Shown here: positions 57,616 to 64,000 of the stretch, piece after piece | Position numbering within the stretch: the stretch's first letter is position 1 | Layout of the letters: every line of letters begins with the position of its first letter | NCBI GenBank assembly: GCA_003242735.1 | Contig: QGVH01000008.1 | Span: forward strand, 62,001-126,000 | Direction: 5' to 3' | DNA length: 64,000 bases | Origin: a bacterium | GTDB lineage: Bacteria; Gemmatimonadota; Gemmatimonadetes; Longimicrobiales; RSA9 | Notes under the pieces: generated by a model | What the model was told of the DNA's origin: nothing | The model's database searches: none | The model's input: only the letters and a program-made list of their open reading frames with translations | Made by a program: the position numbers and the translations under genes

Positions 57616-59040
57616 GCCGCGCCATCGGCTCGGCGCGCCGGGGAGGCCGAGCCGTGTCCTCTTCGCGTTGGCCCCCCTCGTGGCGGCCGGCCCGCCGGCC
57701 GACCAGGACGCCAGTCGCTGGCTCGGCGCCGTGGATTCGCCGGGCCAGCCGCCGGGGTTCCCAGGCCGCGGTCCCGCGGCCGAAGGCCGGACCGAGCCGG
57801 AGGTGGTCGGGCGGGGCCAGCGCTTGCGGGCAACGTCGTTCGCCGGGACGGGCCGGGACCAGTTCACGAACGGGGCACACGCCGCGGCGACGCTTCCGGG
57901 CGGCGCAGCGGCGATCGTGATGCAGTCGCTCCGGGATTTGCCGGGCGGAGCGGACGCCGCGGCGGCGCTCGGCGCGCTGATGGAGCCCGGTAGGAACGCC
58001 CACGCGCCCGGAGGAGCGTTGGGGGACGGCCTGCCGCGGCGGCGTCTCGCGATCCTGTTCCCGGAGGGCGTCCACCCGCCGCCGCTCGCCAGGGTCGGGG
58101 AGGCGGGCGTGCTCCAGACCCTCGGTCCGCGTGGCGAGTGGACGGTCGGTCGCGCGAATCCCCTCGCCGGGCACCTCGTCTACGGGCTGGAGCTGGCCGA
58201 CGATCCCGGATTCACGCGCGTACGGCACCGGGGACGGCGTCGTGGCCGGCAGCGCCCTCGGGCTCGAGCGCGCGTCCGCCTCCAGCGCCCGGTTCCGGGG
58301 GCGCGTCGTGGCGCGTCGCCACGACGGCTTCGAGTCCGCGAGCGCTCCGAACGGCCCCTCCAGCGTTCCCGAGTGGGTGCGCCTCGACACCCTCGCGGGC
58401 CCCGGTCCCATGTCCATCGAGACGGCGCGTCCGCGGTTCCGGTGGTGGGCGGTCCCGGCCCCACCGCTCAGCGGCTCGCCCCCTCCGACGTGCAGATCCT
58501 CTCCGCCCGCGGCGCGGAGGTCGTGCTCGAGGTCCCGAACCTGTGCACGGGCACGGTCACGCTGGCGGTGCCCCGCGCCTGCCACCACCCGTACCTGTGG
58601 CGCGGGATCGCGCGCCCACCCCTGGTCGTCGCGGACACCGCCGAGAGCGGGGCGTCGTTCGTGGTCACCAGCCGGGTACTCCCGCCGGGGACGCTGCTCC
58701 GCACAGGACTTCCCGAACCCGGTCCCGCGTCCGGAGCCGGGGCGGAGCCCCACGCGCCTCTGGTTCGAGCTCCACGAGCCGTCGCCGGTCGAACGGACCA
58801 TCCACGACTTGCGCGGCCACCTCGGCCGCTGTCTCATTCCCGACCGGACTCTGCCCCGTCGTCCTGGCCACGGGGCTGTACGGCCGGGAAGGCCGGGGGG
58901 AGCCCCCGTGCGTGCGGACGCCGTGGGACGGCCAGGACGACAACGGCCGACCGATGCCTCGCGGTGCCCGCATCGTCCGGTTGTCCGCCGCTGAGCAGGT
59001 AATCACGCGGCGGATCGTGTCCCTACCGGACCGCTCGTGA
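57612..59040 (+). pseudogene. Frameshifted secreted protein with C-terminal FlgD-like module
   Basis: Protein-like sequence passes from frame to frame. A signal-like VLFALAPLVAAGPPADQ and GEWTVGRANPLAGHLVYGLEL occupy one frame to about 58215; a second frame carries GDGVVAGSALGLERASASSA and PEWVRLDTLAGPGPMSIETA to about 58455; the first frame returns with LAPSDVQILSARGAEVVLEV to about 58695; then FPNPVPRPEPGRSPTRLWFE and LRGHLGRCLI to about 58855; a third frame ends with TPWDGQDDNGRPMPRGARIV and RLSAAEQV. The last two are a split FlgD Ig-like module (FPNP...WDGxDDxGxxMPxG). At least four indels are needed. Either a decayed gene or assembly error. GTG 57612 overlaps the smc stop, but the signal-like frame could also start at ATG 57581. 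Confidence 0.75.
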
Positions 59041-59047
59041 GGAGATC

Positions 59048-59818
59048 GTGAGACTGACCATCGTCGGATCCGGGACGGCAGCGCCGCATCCGTGGCGTGT
59101 GAGCGCCGCGCACCACATCCGTGCCGGCAACATCTCGCTCCTGCTCGACTGCGGGCCCGGCGCGGTGCACCGCATGGCGGCGGTGGGCGTGGCGTGGCAC
59201 CGCATCACCCACATCGCGGTGAGCCATTTCCACACCGACCACGTCGGCGACCTCCCGATGCTGCTCTTTTCGCTGAAGTACACGCTGCCGACGCCGCGCA
59301 AGGAGGAGCTGACGCTGCTCCTGCCGCCGGGCGGCGCCGCGTGGATCGAACGACTGGCTGCGGCGTTCGGCCCGTACATCCTCGATCCAGGCTTCGCCGT
59401 CCACGTGCGCGAGGTGGCCCCCGGAACTGCGCTGGAGCTGGGTGGCGGCGCGCGCATCGTCGCCCGCGAGACGCCCCATACGGAGGAGTCCGTCGCCTAT
59501 CGCGTGGAGGTCGGCGCGCGCTCCGTCGGCTATACCGGGGACACGGGCGTGGACGAGGGGCAGGAGGAGTTCTTCCGCGGGGTGGACGTCCTGATCGCCG
59601 AGTGCTCGCTTCCGGACGACCTGGCCATGGACGGGCACCTGACCCCCGCCAGGGTGGCCGCCCTCGCGCAGGGCGCGGAGCCCGGTCACCTCGTCTTGAC
59701 ACACCTCTACCCGCAGCTCGACGGGCTCGATGTGGCCGCCCTGGTCCGCGCCGCCGGCTGGACCGGCTCGACGACCGTCGCCTATGACGGGCTACGCATC
59801 TCGCTGCCGGAGGGGTGA
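59048..59818 (+). CDS. MBL-fold metallohydrolase (RNase Z-like)
   Basis: A 256-residue metallo-beta-lactamase-fold protein. It has VGSGTAAPHP at the start, the zinc motif SHFHTDHVGD (about residues 59-68), ETPHTEESVAYRVE, TGDTGVDE and LTHLYP. The pattern is that of RNase Z/ElaC or phosphodiesterase-like members rather than classical lactamases. GTG 59048 has GGAG eight bases upstream. It lies seven bases after the broken FlgD-module gene. Substrate open (tRNA 3' end or cyclic/phosphodiester metabolite). Confidence 0.88.
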   Translation: MRLTIVGSGTAAPHPWRVSAAHHIRAGNISLLLDCGPGAVHRMAAVGVAWHRITHIAVSHFHTDHVGDLPMLLFSLKYTLPTPRKEELTLLLPPGGAAWIERLAAAFGPYILDPGFAVHVREVAPGTALELGGGARIVARETPHTEESVAYRVEVGARSVGYTGDTGVDEGQEEFFRGVDVLIAECSLPDDLAMDGHLTPARVAALAQGAEPGHLVLTHLYPQLDGLDVAALVRAAGWTGSTTVAYDGLRISLPEG

Positions 59819-59840
59819 GTTCCCGGCGGCGGGCGATCCC

Positions 59841-59869
59841 TGGACGCCTGTTGGGCGGTCGCGTAATTT
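59841..59869 (+). promoter_or_regulatory. Putative aroF promoter
   Basis: TGGACG (59841-59846), 17 bases, TAATTT (59864-59869), followed by GG. The -35 box is identical to that before rpsF. Start near 59876, about 39 bases before the aroF ATG. Confidence 0.5.
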
Positions 59870-59914
59870 GGCCCGACCGCCGAAAATGAGTCTCGCCACG
59901 GAGTCGGGGCGACC

Positions 59915-60976
59915 ATGCTGATCGTGATGGCGCACACGGCGACCGAGGAGGATGTCCGCCGGGTCGTCGAGGTGATCGAGGAGATGGGCTACCAGGCCAG
60001 GCCGATCCCCGGCCGTCAGCGCACGGCCGTCGGGCTGATCGGCAACGACGGCCGCGTGGACAGCAGCCGCCTGGAGTCGCTGCCCGGCGTGCTCCAGGTG
60101 ATCCACGTCACCCAGCCGTACAAGCAGGTCTCGCGCGAGTGGCGGCCCGAGCCCACCGTCATCGAGTTGACCAACGGTACGGTCATCGGCGGCAAGGACA
60201 TCGTGCTGATGGCGGGACCGTGCGCCGTCGAGTCCGAGGAGCAGATCCTCACCATCGCCCGGCGGCTGCGCGCGGCCGGCGCCACGGTCCTGCGGGGAGG
60301 CGCGTTCAAGCCCCGGACCTCGCCGTACTCCTTCCAGGGGCTCGGCGTCAAGGGCCTCGAGCTGCTCGCCCGCGCCCGGGAAGAGACCGGGCTCGCGATC
60401 GTCACCGAGGCGCTCGAGCCCGACACGGTGGACCTGGTGGCCGAGTACGCGGACATCATCCAGATCGGCGCCCGGAACATGCAGAACTACCCGCTGCTGC
60501 GGCGGGTGGGCCGGACGGGCAAGCCGGTCCTCCTCAAGCGCGGCCCGGCCGCGACGATCAAGGAGCTGCTGCTCAGCGCCGAGTACATCCTCGCGGAGGG
60601 GAACGACCAGGTCATTCTGTGCGAGCGCGGCGTGCGCGGCTTCGACGAACACACCCGCAACCTCCTCGACCTCACCGCCATCCCGGTCGTGAAGTCGCTC
60701 TCGCACCTGCCCATCATCGCGGACCCGAGCCACGGCACGGGCGTCCGCAGCAAGGTGACGCCGATGGCGCGCGCCGCGATCGCTGCAGGAGCGGACGGTG
60801 TGATCGTGGAGGTCCATCCCGACCCGGACCGGGCGCTCTCCGATGGCGCGCAGTCGCTGACGCCCGAGCAGTTCGAGGACCTCGTCGCGCAACTCCGGCT
60901 GATCGCTGGGGCGATCGGCCGCGACCTGGTGCCTGCGCTCTCGGCGAAGGAAGTGGGGCTCGTCCCATCCGCCTAG
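59915..60976 (+). CDS. aroF: 3-deoxy-7-phosphoheptulonate synthase (DAHP synthase, type I-beta)
   Basis: A 353-residue first enzyme of the shikimate pathway (PEP + erythrose-4-phosphate). An N-terminal ferredoxin-like regulatory domain of about 85 residues ([20 protein letters not shown]) precedes the TIM barrel: [58 protein letters not shown], and the metal site region [14 protein letters not shown]. The N-terminal domain type is the Tyr/Phe-responsive one in Thermotoga-like enzymes. No other aro gene is adjacent. Confidence 0.96.
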   Translation: MLIVMAHTATEEDVRRVVEVIEEMGYQARPIPGRQRTAVGLIGNDGRVDSSRLESLPGVLQVIHVTQPYKQVSREWRPEPTVIELTNGTVIGGKDIVLMAGPCAVESEEQILTIARRLRAAGATVLRGGAFKPRTSPYSFQGLGVKGLELLARAREETGLAIVTEALEPDTVDLVAEYADIIQIGARNMQNYPLLRRVGRTGKPVLLKRGPAATIKELLLSAEYILAEGNDQVILCERGVRGFDEHTRNLLDLTAIPVVKSLSHLPIIADPSHGTGVRSKVTPMARAAIAAGADGVIVEVHPDPDRALSDGAQSLTPEQFEDLVAQLRLIAGAIGRDLVPALSAKEVGLVPSA

Positions 60977-61030
60977 CGCAGCGACTCGCCCCGCTATGGC
61001 GTTGCCGCGGCCCGCGCCGATGTTCATGGC

Positions 61031-61393
61031 ATGGGCGCGGGACACGAGCTCGGACGCCGAAGCGAGGCCCTCGCCGCCGAGCTGCTGGAGGCGGCGGGCT
61101 GGCGCATCCTGGCGCGCAACTTCCGCTATCGCCGCAAGGAGATCGACCTCATCGCGCGCAGAGGCGGCGTCGTCGCGTTCGTCGAGGTCAAGGCGCGCGC
61201 CGGCCCGGCGTTCGGCCATCCGCTGGAAGCGGTGACCGCCGCCAAGCGGCGCGAGATCGAGACGGTGGCGCGGGCATGGGTGGCGCGGTTCGGGAGGCCC
61301 GGCGACACGTACCGGTTCGACACCGTCGCCGTGGTGTGGGAGAAAGGGAAGCCGCCCCGCTTCCAGCACGTCGAGGACGCGTGGCGGCCGTGA
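61031..61393 (+). CDS. yraN: YraN family (UPF0102) nuclease-fold protein
   Basis: A 120-residue protein: LGRRSEALAAELLEAAGWRI, LARNFRYRRKEIDLIARRGG and VAFVEVKARAGPAFGHPLEA. E-IDLI...VEVKAR is the restriction-endonuclease-like core of the family (usually GEIDLI; here KEIDLI). Cellular role poorly defined, with suggested links to DNA processing and outer-membrane lipid/DNA uptake. It is 54 bases after aroF and converges with the small minus-strand gene. Confidence 0.93.
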   Translation: MGAGHELGRRSEALAAELLEAAGWRILARNFRYRRKEIDLIARRGGVVAFVEVKARAGPAFGHPLEAVTAAKRREIETVARAWVARFGRPGDTYRFDTVAVVWEKGKPPRFQHVEDAWRP

Positions 61394-61400
61394 GCCGGGC

Positions 61401-61628
61401 TCACTCGCCCGCCTGCTCCTGCAGCATCTCACCGACGCGGGTCATGCCGCGGCCCCGTTCGACGAGCGTACGTCCCAGGCGAGCCAGCAACTCGCGCGGC
61501 GCCTCCTCGGGCACGCGGCGGAACCGCCGGATCTCCTCCACCGTGATGCCCAGCGCGAGCGCCAGCTCCTCTTCCGTGCCCATGAACAGGTCTGCCGCCC
61601 GTTTGAAATCCAGCCCTGCCACCGTCAC
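61401..61628 (-). CDS. Small protein with HTH-like segment, unknown
   Basis: About 75 residues from GTG 61628, which overlaps the stop of the CoA-binding gene (GTGA). DLFMGTEEELALALGITVEE followed by IRRFRRVPEEAPRELLARLG looks like a Cro/C1-type helix-turn-helix, giving a possible DNA-binding or adaptor role. Coupled translation supports it as a real gene. It is convergent with yraN, eight bases away. Confidence 0.6.
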   Translation of the reverse strand: MTVAGLDFKRAADLFMGTEEELALALGITVEEIRRFRRVPEEAPRELLARLGRTLVERGRGMTRVGEMLQEQAGE

Positions 61629-62083
61629 CCCCTTCGTTCCGTACCGATCAGCCGCAGGTGCTCGACGATGAGGCAACGGTCCTGCACGACCAGGATGCCG
61701 GCGCGGGCCAGCTCTTCCGCCGCGGCGTCGTTGCGGATGCCGAGCTGGAACCACACGGCGTGGGGCTTCTTGGCGATGATGTCAGGGAGGTGTGGCGGGA
61801 TGTCGTCCGGCTTCCGGAACACCTCGACGATGTCGACGGGCTCCGGGATGTCTGCCACGCGCCGGTAAACCCGTTCGCCCAGAATCTCGGTGACCTCGGG
61901 ATAGTAGACGGGCACCGGGATGATGCGGTATCCCGCGGCCTGGAGCCGGCGCGGCACGGCGTGGGCCGGCCGGTCGGCGCGCGTCTCCGGTTTGATGCCC
62001 AGGACCGCGATGGTGCGGGTGCGCTCGAGGAGCGCGCGGATGCGGTCGTCGTCTTCGAGGATGCGCTGGGACCAGTCGTTCAT
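61625..62083 (-). CDS. CoA-binding domain protein (YccU-like)
   Basis: A 152-residue Rossmann-like CoA-binding protein. TIAVLGIKPETRADRPAHAV (about residues 24-43), YRIIPVPVYYPEVTEILGER, VDIVEVFRKPDDIP and AVWFQLGIRNDAAAEELARA follow the succinyl-CoA ligase alpha-like fold of YccU. ATG 62083 matches the family start; the ORF upstream would run antisense through the SRP RNA gene. Function unknown. Divergent from the SRP RNA. Confidence 0.88.
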   Translation of the reverse strand: MNDWSQRILEDDDRIRALLERTRTIAVLGIKPETRADRPAHAVPRRLQAAGYRIIPVPVYYPEVTEILGERVYRRVADIPEPVDIVEVFRKPDDIPPHLPDIIAKKPHAVWFQLGIRNDAAAEELARAGILVVQDRCLIVEHLRLIGTERRG

Positions 62084-62122
62084 GTCGTTGCAGGGCAAGG
62101 TGAAACGCTCGCCGGTTCCGCC

Positions 62123-62151
62123 TTGACTCGCGCCCCGGCCGCCGCTAGCTT
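62123..62151 (+). promoter_or_regulatory. Promoter of the SRP RNA gene
   Basis: TTGACT (62123-62128), 17 bases, TAGCTT (62146-62151); predicted start near 62158, exactly at the base of the RNA's closing helix. Strong support for both features. Confidence 0.65.
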
Positions 62152-62157
62152 TCCAGG

Positions 62158-62260
62158 AGCGCCCCAGGCCCGTAGGACGCGAGCTCACGAACCCCGTCAG
62201 GACCCCGCAGGTAGCAGCGGTAAGTGCAGCGGACGTCGCTACGGCTCGCCTGGGGCGTCT
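62158..62260 (+). ncRNA. ffs: Signal recognition particle 4.5S RNA (small bacterial type)
   Basis: About 100 bases. The ends pair: CGCCCCAGGC (62160-62169) with GCCTGGGGCG (62248-62257), then CCGTAG with CTACGG. The Ffh-binding hairpin is unmistakable: GTCAGG (62196-62201) and AGCAGC (62213-62218) with the flanking CCG/CGG. It lies directly upstream of dnaX, a common position. The apical loop is CCGCA on ACC/GGT where nearly all bacteria have GGAA. Ends are estimated to within a few bases. Confidence 0.88.
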
Positions 62261-62370
62261 TGCGTCCGGCAGCCGGCACCCGGCGGCGCCGCGCGGGTAG
62301 ACGGGGTGGGGCGGGGCCCTCCGCCGCCCTCCAACGTTGCCCACCTCTCCGGGAATCGCAAGAGAGTGCA

Positions 62371-64000
62371 ATGAGCAGGAAAGCACTGGCCCGTCTCTAC
62401 CGGCCCCGGCGGTTCGGCGAGATGGCCATGCAGGAGCACGTCTCCGAGACGCTGAAGGCGGCGGTCGCGCGAGGGCGCACGGCGCACGCCTACCTGTTCA
62501 CTGGCCCGCGCGGCGTCGGCAAGACCACGGCGGCGCGCGTGCTGGCCATGGCACTCAACTGCGATTTCCGGAGCGAGGACGGCGAGCCGTGCGGCGAGTG
62601 CGAGTCGTGCGTGCGCATCTGGGCAGGTCAGACGTCGCTCGACGTGGTGGAAATCGACGCGGCGTCGAACCGCGGCGTGGACGACGCGCGCGAGCTGCGC
62701 GAGCGGGCCATGTACGCGCCGACGGACGAGCGGCGCTACAAGGTCTACATCATCGACGAGGCCCACATGCTGACCCGGGAGGCGTGGAACGCGCTCCTCA
62801 AGATCCTCGAGGAGCCGCCGCCGCGGGTCATCTTCGTGTTCGCGACGACGGAGCCACAGAAGATCCAGCAAGCGGCTCCACCGATCCTCTCCCGCTGCCA
62901 GCGCTTCGATTTCCGGCGCATCAGCGTGGCCGGCATCGTCCAGCGGCTCCGCGAGGTCCTGGCGGCCGAAGGGCTGGAGGCGGAGGAGGAGGCCCTCTAC
63001 CTGCTGGCGCGTCGCGCCGACGGCGGCATGCGGGACGCCCTCTCGCTGCTGGACCAGGTCCTCGCCCTGGCAGGCCGTCGCCTGACCGCGGCGGACGTGC
63101 GCCGCGTCCTCGGCCTCGTGGGCGAGGAGCTCTACCTCGAGCTGTTCCGCTTGATCGCCGAGCGCAGGCACGCGGGCGTGTTCCACTTCGTGGCGCGCCT
63201 CGTGGACGAGGGCTACGACTTCGCCGACTTCTACCGCGGCCTGGCCGATGCGCTGCGCGCGCTGCTGGTGTGTCGCCTCGAGGGACCGGCCGCCGCAGAC
63301 GTGCGGGAGGACCTCAAGCCGCAGTTCGCAGAGGTCGCCGAGAACTTCGCCGTCGGCGACCTGCTCCGCATGCTCGCACAGGTCGCCGAGCTGGATACGG
63401 AAGGGAGGTTCCGCAAGAGTGGCAACCCACGGATCCAGCTGGAAGCCCTGCTGCTCCGCTTCACCCACCTGGATCGCACGGTGGAGCTGGAAGAAGTGCT
63501 CCGCGCCGCGGCCGGGGTAGGCGACGCCGCAGCGCTCCCGCCGCGCGGCGCTGCCGCCGTCGAGCCCCTGCGTCCGGCCGCCCGTCCCGCTCCGGCCGCG
63601 CCGCCGGCCCCTGGTCCCGCGCCGGTGAGGGCCGCCTCGCCGGCCGCGAGCGCACCCGAGCGACAGCCGGCTCCGGCACCTCCGACACCCACGGCGCCAG
63701 CGGCGGCCGACGTCGAGACGGTCGAAGCACACCTGCGCCGCATCGCCGACAGCGGCGACGGGATCAGGGGGTTGAAGGTCTTCCTCCGGGCCGCCCGCGT
63801 GGTCGCCGTCGAACAACGACACGTCGTCGTTGAACTGCCCCCGGGGCCGGGGCTGGACCGGCTCACGTCCGACCGGGCCTTGCGAGAGCGTCTGGCCGAA
63901 CGGCTCGGCGAGTCCCTCGGTCGGCCCGTGGAGCTGGAAGTCCGTGCGGCCAGCGCACCCACACCTGCCGAGCGCCTGACCCCCGAACGCGTCAAGGAGG
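62371..64000 (+). CDS. dnaX: DNA polymerase III subunit gamma/tau, N-terminal part
   Basis: At least 543 codons, open at the right edge. ALARLYRPRRFGEMAMQEHV, Walker A GPRGVGKTT (residues 45-53), a zinc module with C64, C74, C77 and C80, IDAASNRGVDDARELRE, Walker B YIIDEAHML and the sensor-1/arginine-finger region ILSRCQRFDFRRI identify the clamp loader ATPase. An Ala/Pro linker (about 405-450) leads to a C-terminal domain, so the tau form is present; no gamma frameshift site is evident. The start ATG 62371 has a GAGAG upstream. Confidence 0.97.
   Translation, partial: MSRKALARLYRPRRFGEMAMQEHVSETLKAAVARGRTAHAYLFTGPRGVGKTTAARVLAMALNCDFRSEDGEPCGECESCVRIWAGQTSLDVVEIDAASNRGVDDARELRERAMYAPTDERRYKVYIIDEAHMLTREAWNALLKILEEPPPRVIFVFATTEPQKIQQAAPPILSRCQRFDFRRISVAGIVQRLREVLAAEGLEAEEEALYLLARRADGGMRDALSLLDQVLALAGRRLTAADVRRVLGLVGEELYLELFRLIAERRHAGVFHFVARLVDEGYDFADFYRGLADALRALLVCRLEGPAAADVREDLKPQFAEVAENFAVGDLLRMLAQVAELDTEGRFRKSGNPRIQLEALLLRFTHLDRTVELEEVLRAAAGVGDAAALPPRGAAAVEPLRPAARPAPAAPPAPGPAPVRAASPAASAPERQPAPAPPTPTAPAAADVETVEAHLRRIADSGDGIRGLKVFLRAARVVAVEQRHVVVELPPGPGLDRLTSDRALRERLAERLGESLGRPVELEVRAASAPTPAERLTPERVKE

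Noticed and set aside
54190-57867. Open frame of 1225 codons opposite smc
   Set aside because: Antisense to a well-supported SMC coiled-coil protein; the Leu/Arg-rich translation mirrors the repetitive Glu/Ala codons of smc.
62084-62386. N-terminal extension of the CoA-binding protein
   Set aside because: It runs antisense through the SRP RNA gene and its promoter and has no family match; ATG 62083 gives the normal protein.

Overview
The window is a stretch of G+C-rich (by eye about 70%) bacterial chromosome that is densely coding and almost entirely housekeeping. I see no insertion sequence, phage gene, integrase, CRISPR array or toxin-antitoxin pair. The lineage is inferred, not proven. 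A 6-bladed beta-propeller secreted-type protein, a FlgD-like C-terminal module (FPNP...WDGxDDNG), a long secreted peptidase/TolB-propeller/outer-membrane-barrel protein, two genes for outer-envelope-type functions and Bacteroidetes-like -10 boxes of the form TAnnTT all fit the FCB supergroup. Gemmatimonadota is my best guess.

Layout. 1-4.5 kb: the end of a leucine-type amino acid dehydrogenase, then a translationally coupled ubiD-ubiA-ubiX-phosphoesterase operon (quinone decarboxylation, prenylation and prenyl-FMN supply) and a small membrane protein. 4.5-10.3 kb, minus strand: a short UvrC-like nuclease, mutM, purD, an M48 metalloprotease and a cystathionine gamma-synthase/lyase. 10.5-19.7 kb, plus strand: an alpha/beta hydrolase, glmM and glmS (UDP-GlcNAc precursor synthesis), dtd-maf-mtnA-glpK, a SLOG protein and a YfiM-like protein. 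19.7-23.4 kb: glycogen debranching enzyme, a zinc-ribbon membrane protein, and recA behind a 28-bp inverted repeat. 23.4-24.6 kb, minus: beta-propeller protein.

24.7-39.6 kb, plus: alaS, an orphan, a GmhA-like isomerase, an SDR, a CCA/poly(A) nucleotidyltransferase, a ZIP transporter, rarA, an LEA14 lipoprotein, hflX, a DUF2520 protein, pdxJ, a protein with two degenerate Hpt modules, a flippase-like membrane protein and ispE. Many of these overlap stop-to-start by 1-4 bases. 39.6-49.4 kb: tRNA-Gln, an orphan, prs-rplY-pth, membrane pyrophosphatase hppA, ychF, the rpsF-rpsR-DUF2232-rplI operon and rsfS.

49.4-59 kb: the three-part peptidase/propeller/barrel protein, a pseudo-ATPase/SPOR membrane protein directly coupled to smc, and a FlgD-module secreted protein that is broken by several frameshifts. 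59-64 kb: an MBL-fold hydrolase, aroF, yraN, a small HTH-like protein and a CoA-binding protein on the minus strand, then the SRP RNA gene and dnaX, which runs off the right edge.

The most unusual signals are the SRP RNA apical loop (CCGCA where GGAA is expected), the pseudo-MinD/SPOR protein coupled to smc, the tripartite outer-membrane peptidase, the inverted repeats before recA and alaS, a terminator-like hairpin right at the predicted glmM transcription start, and a shared TAnnTT promoter signature.
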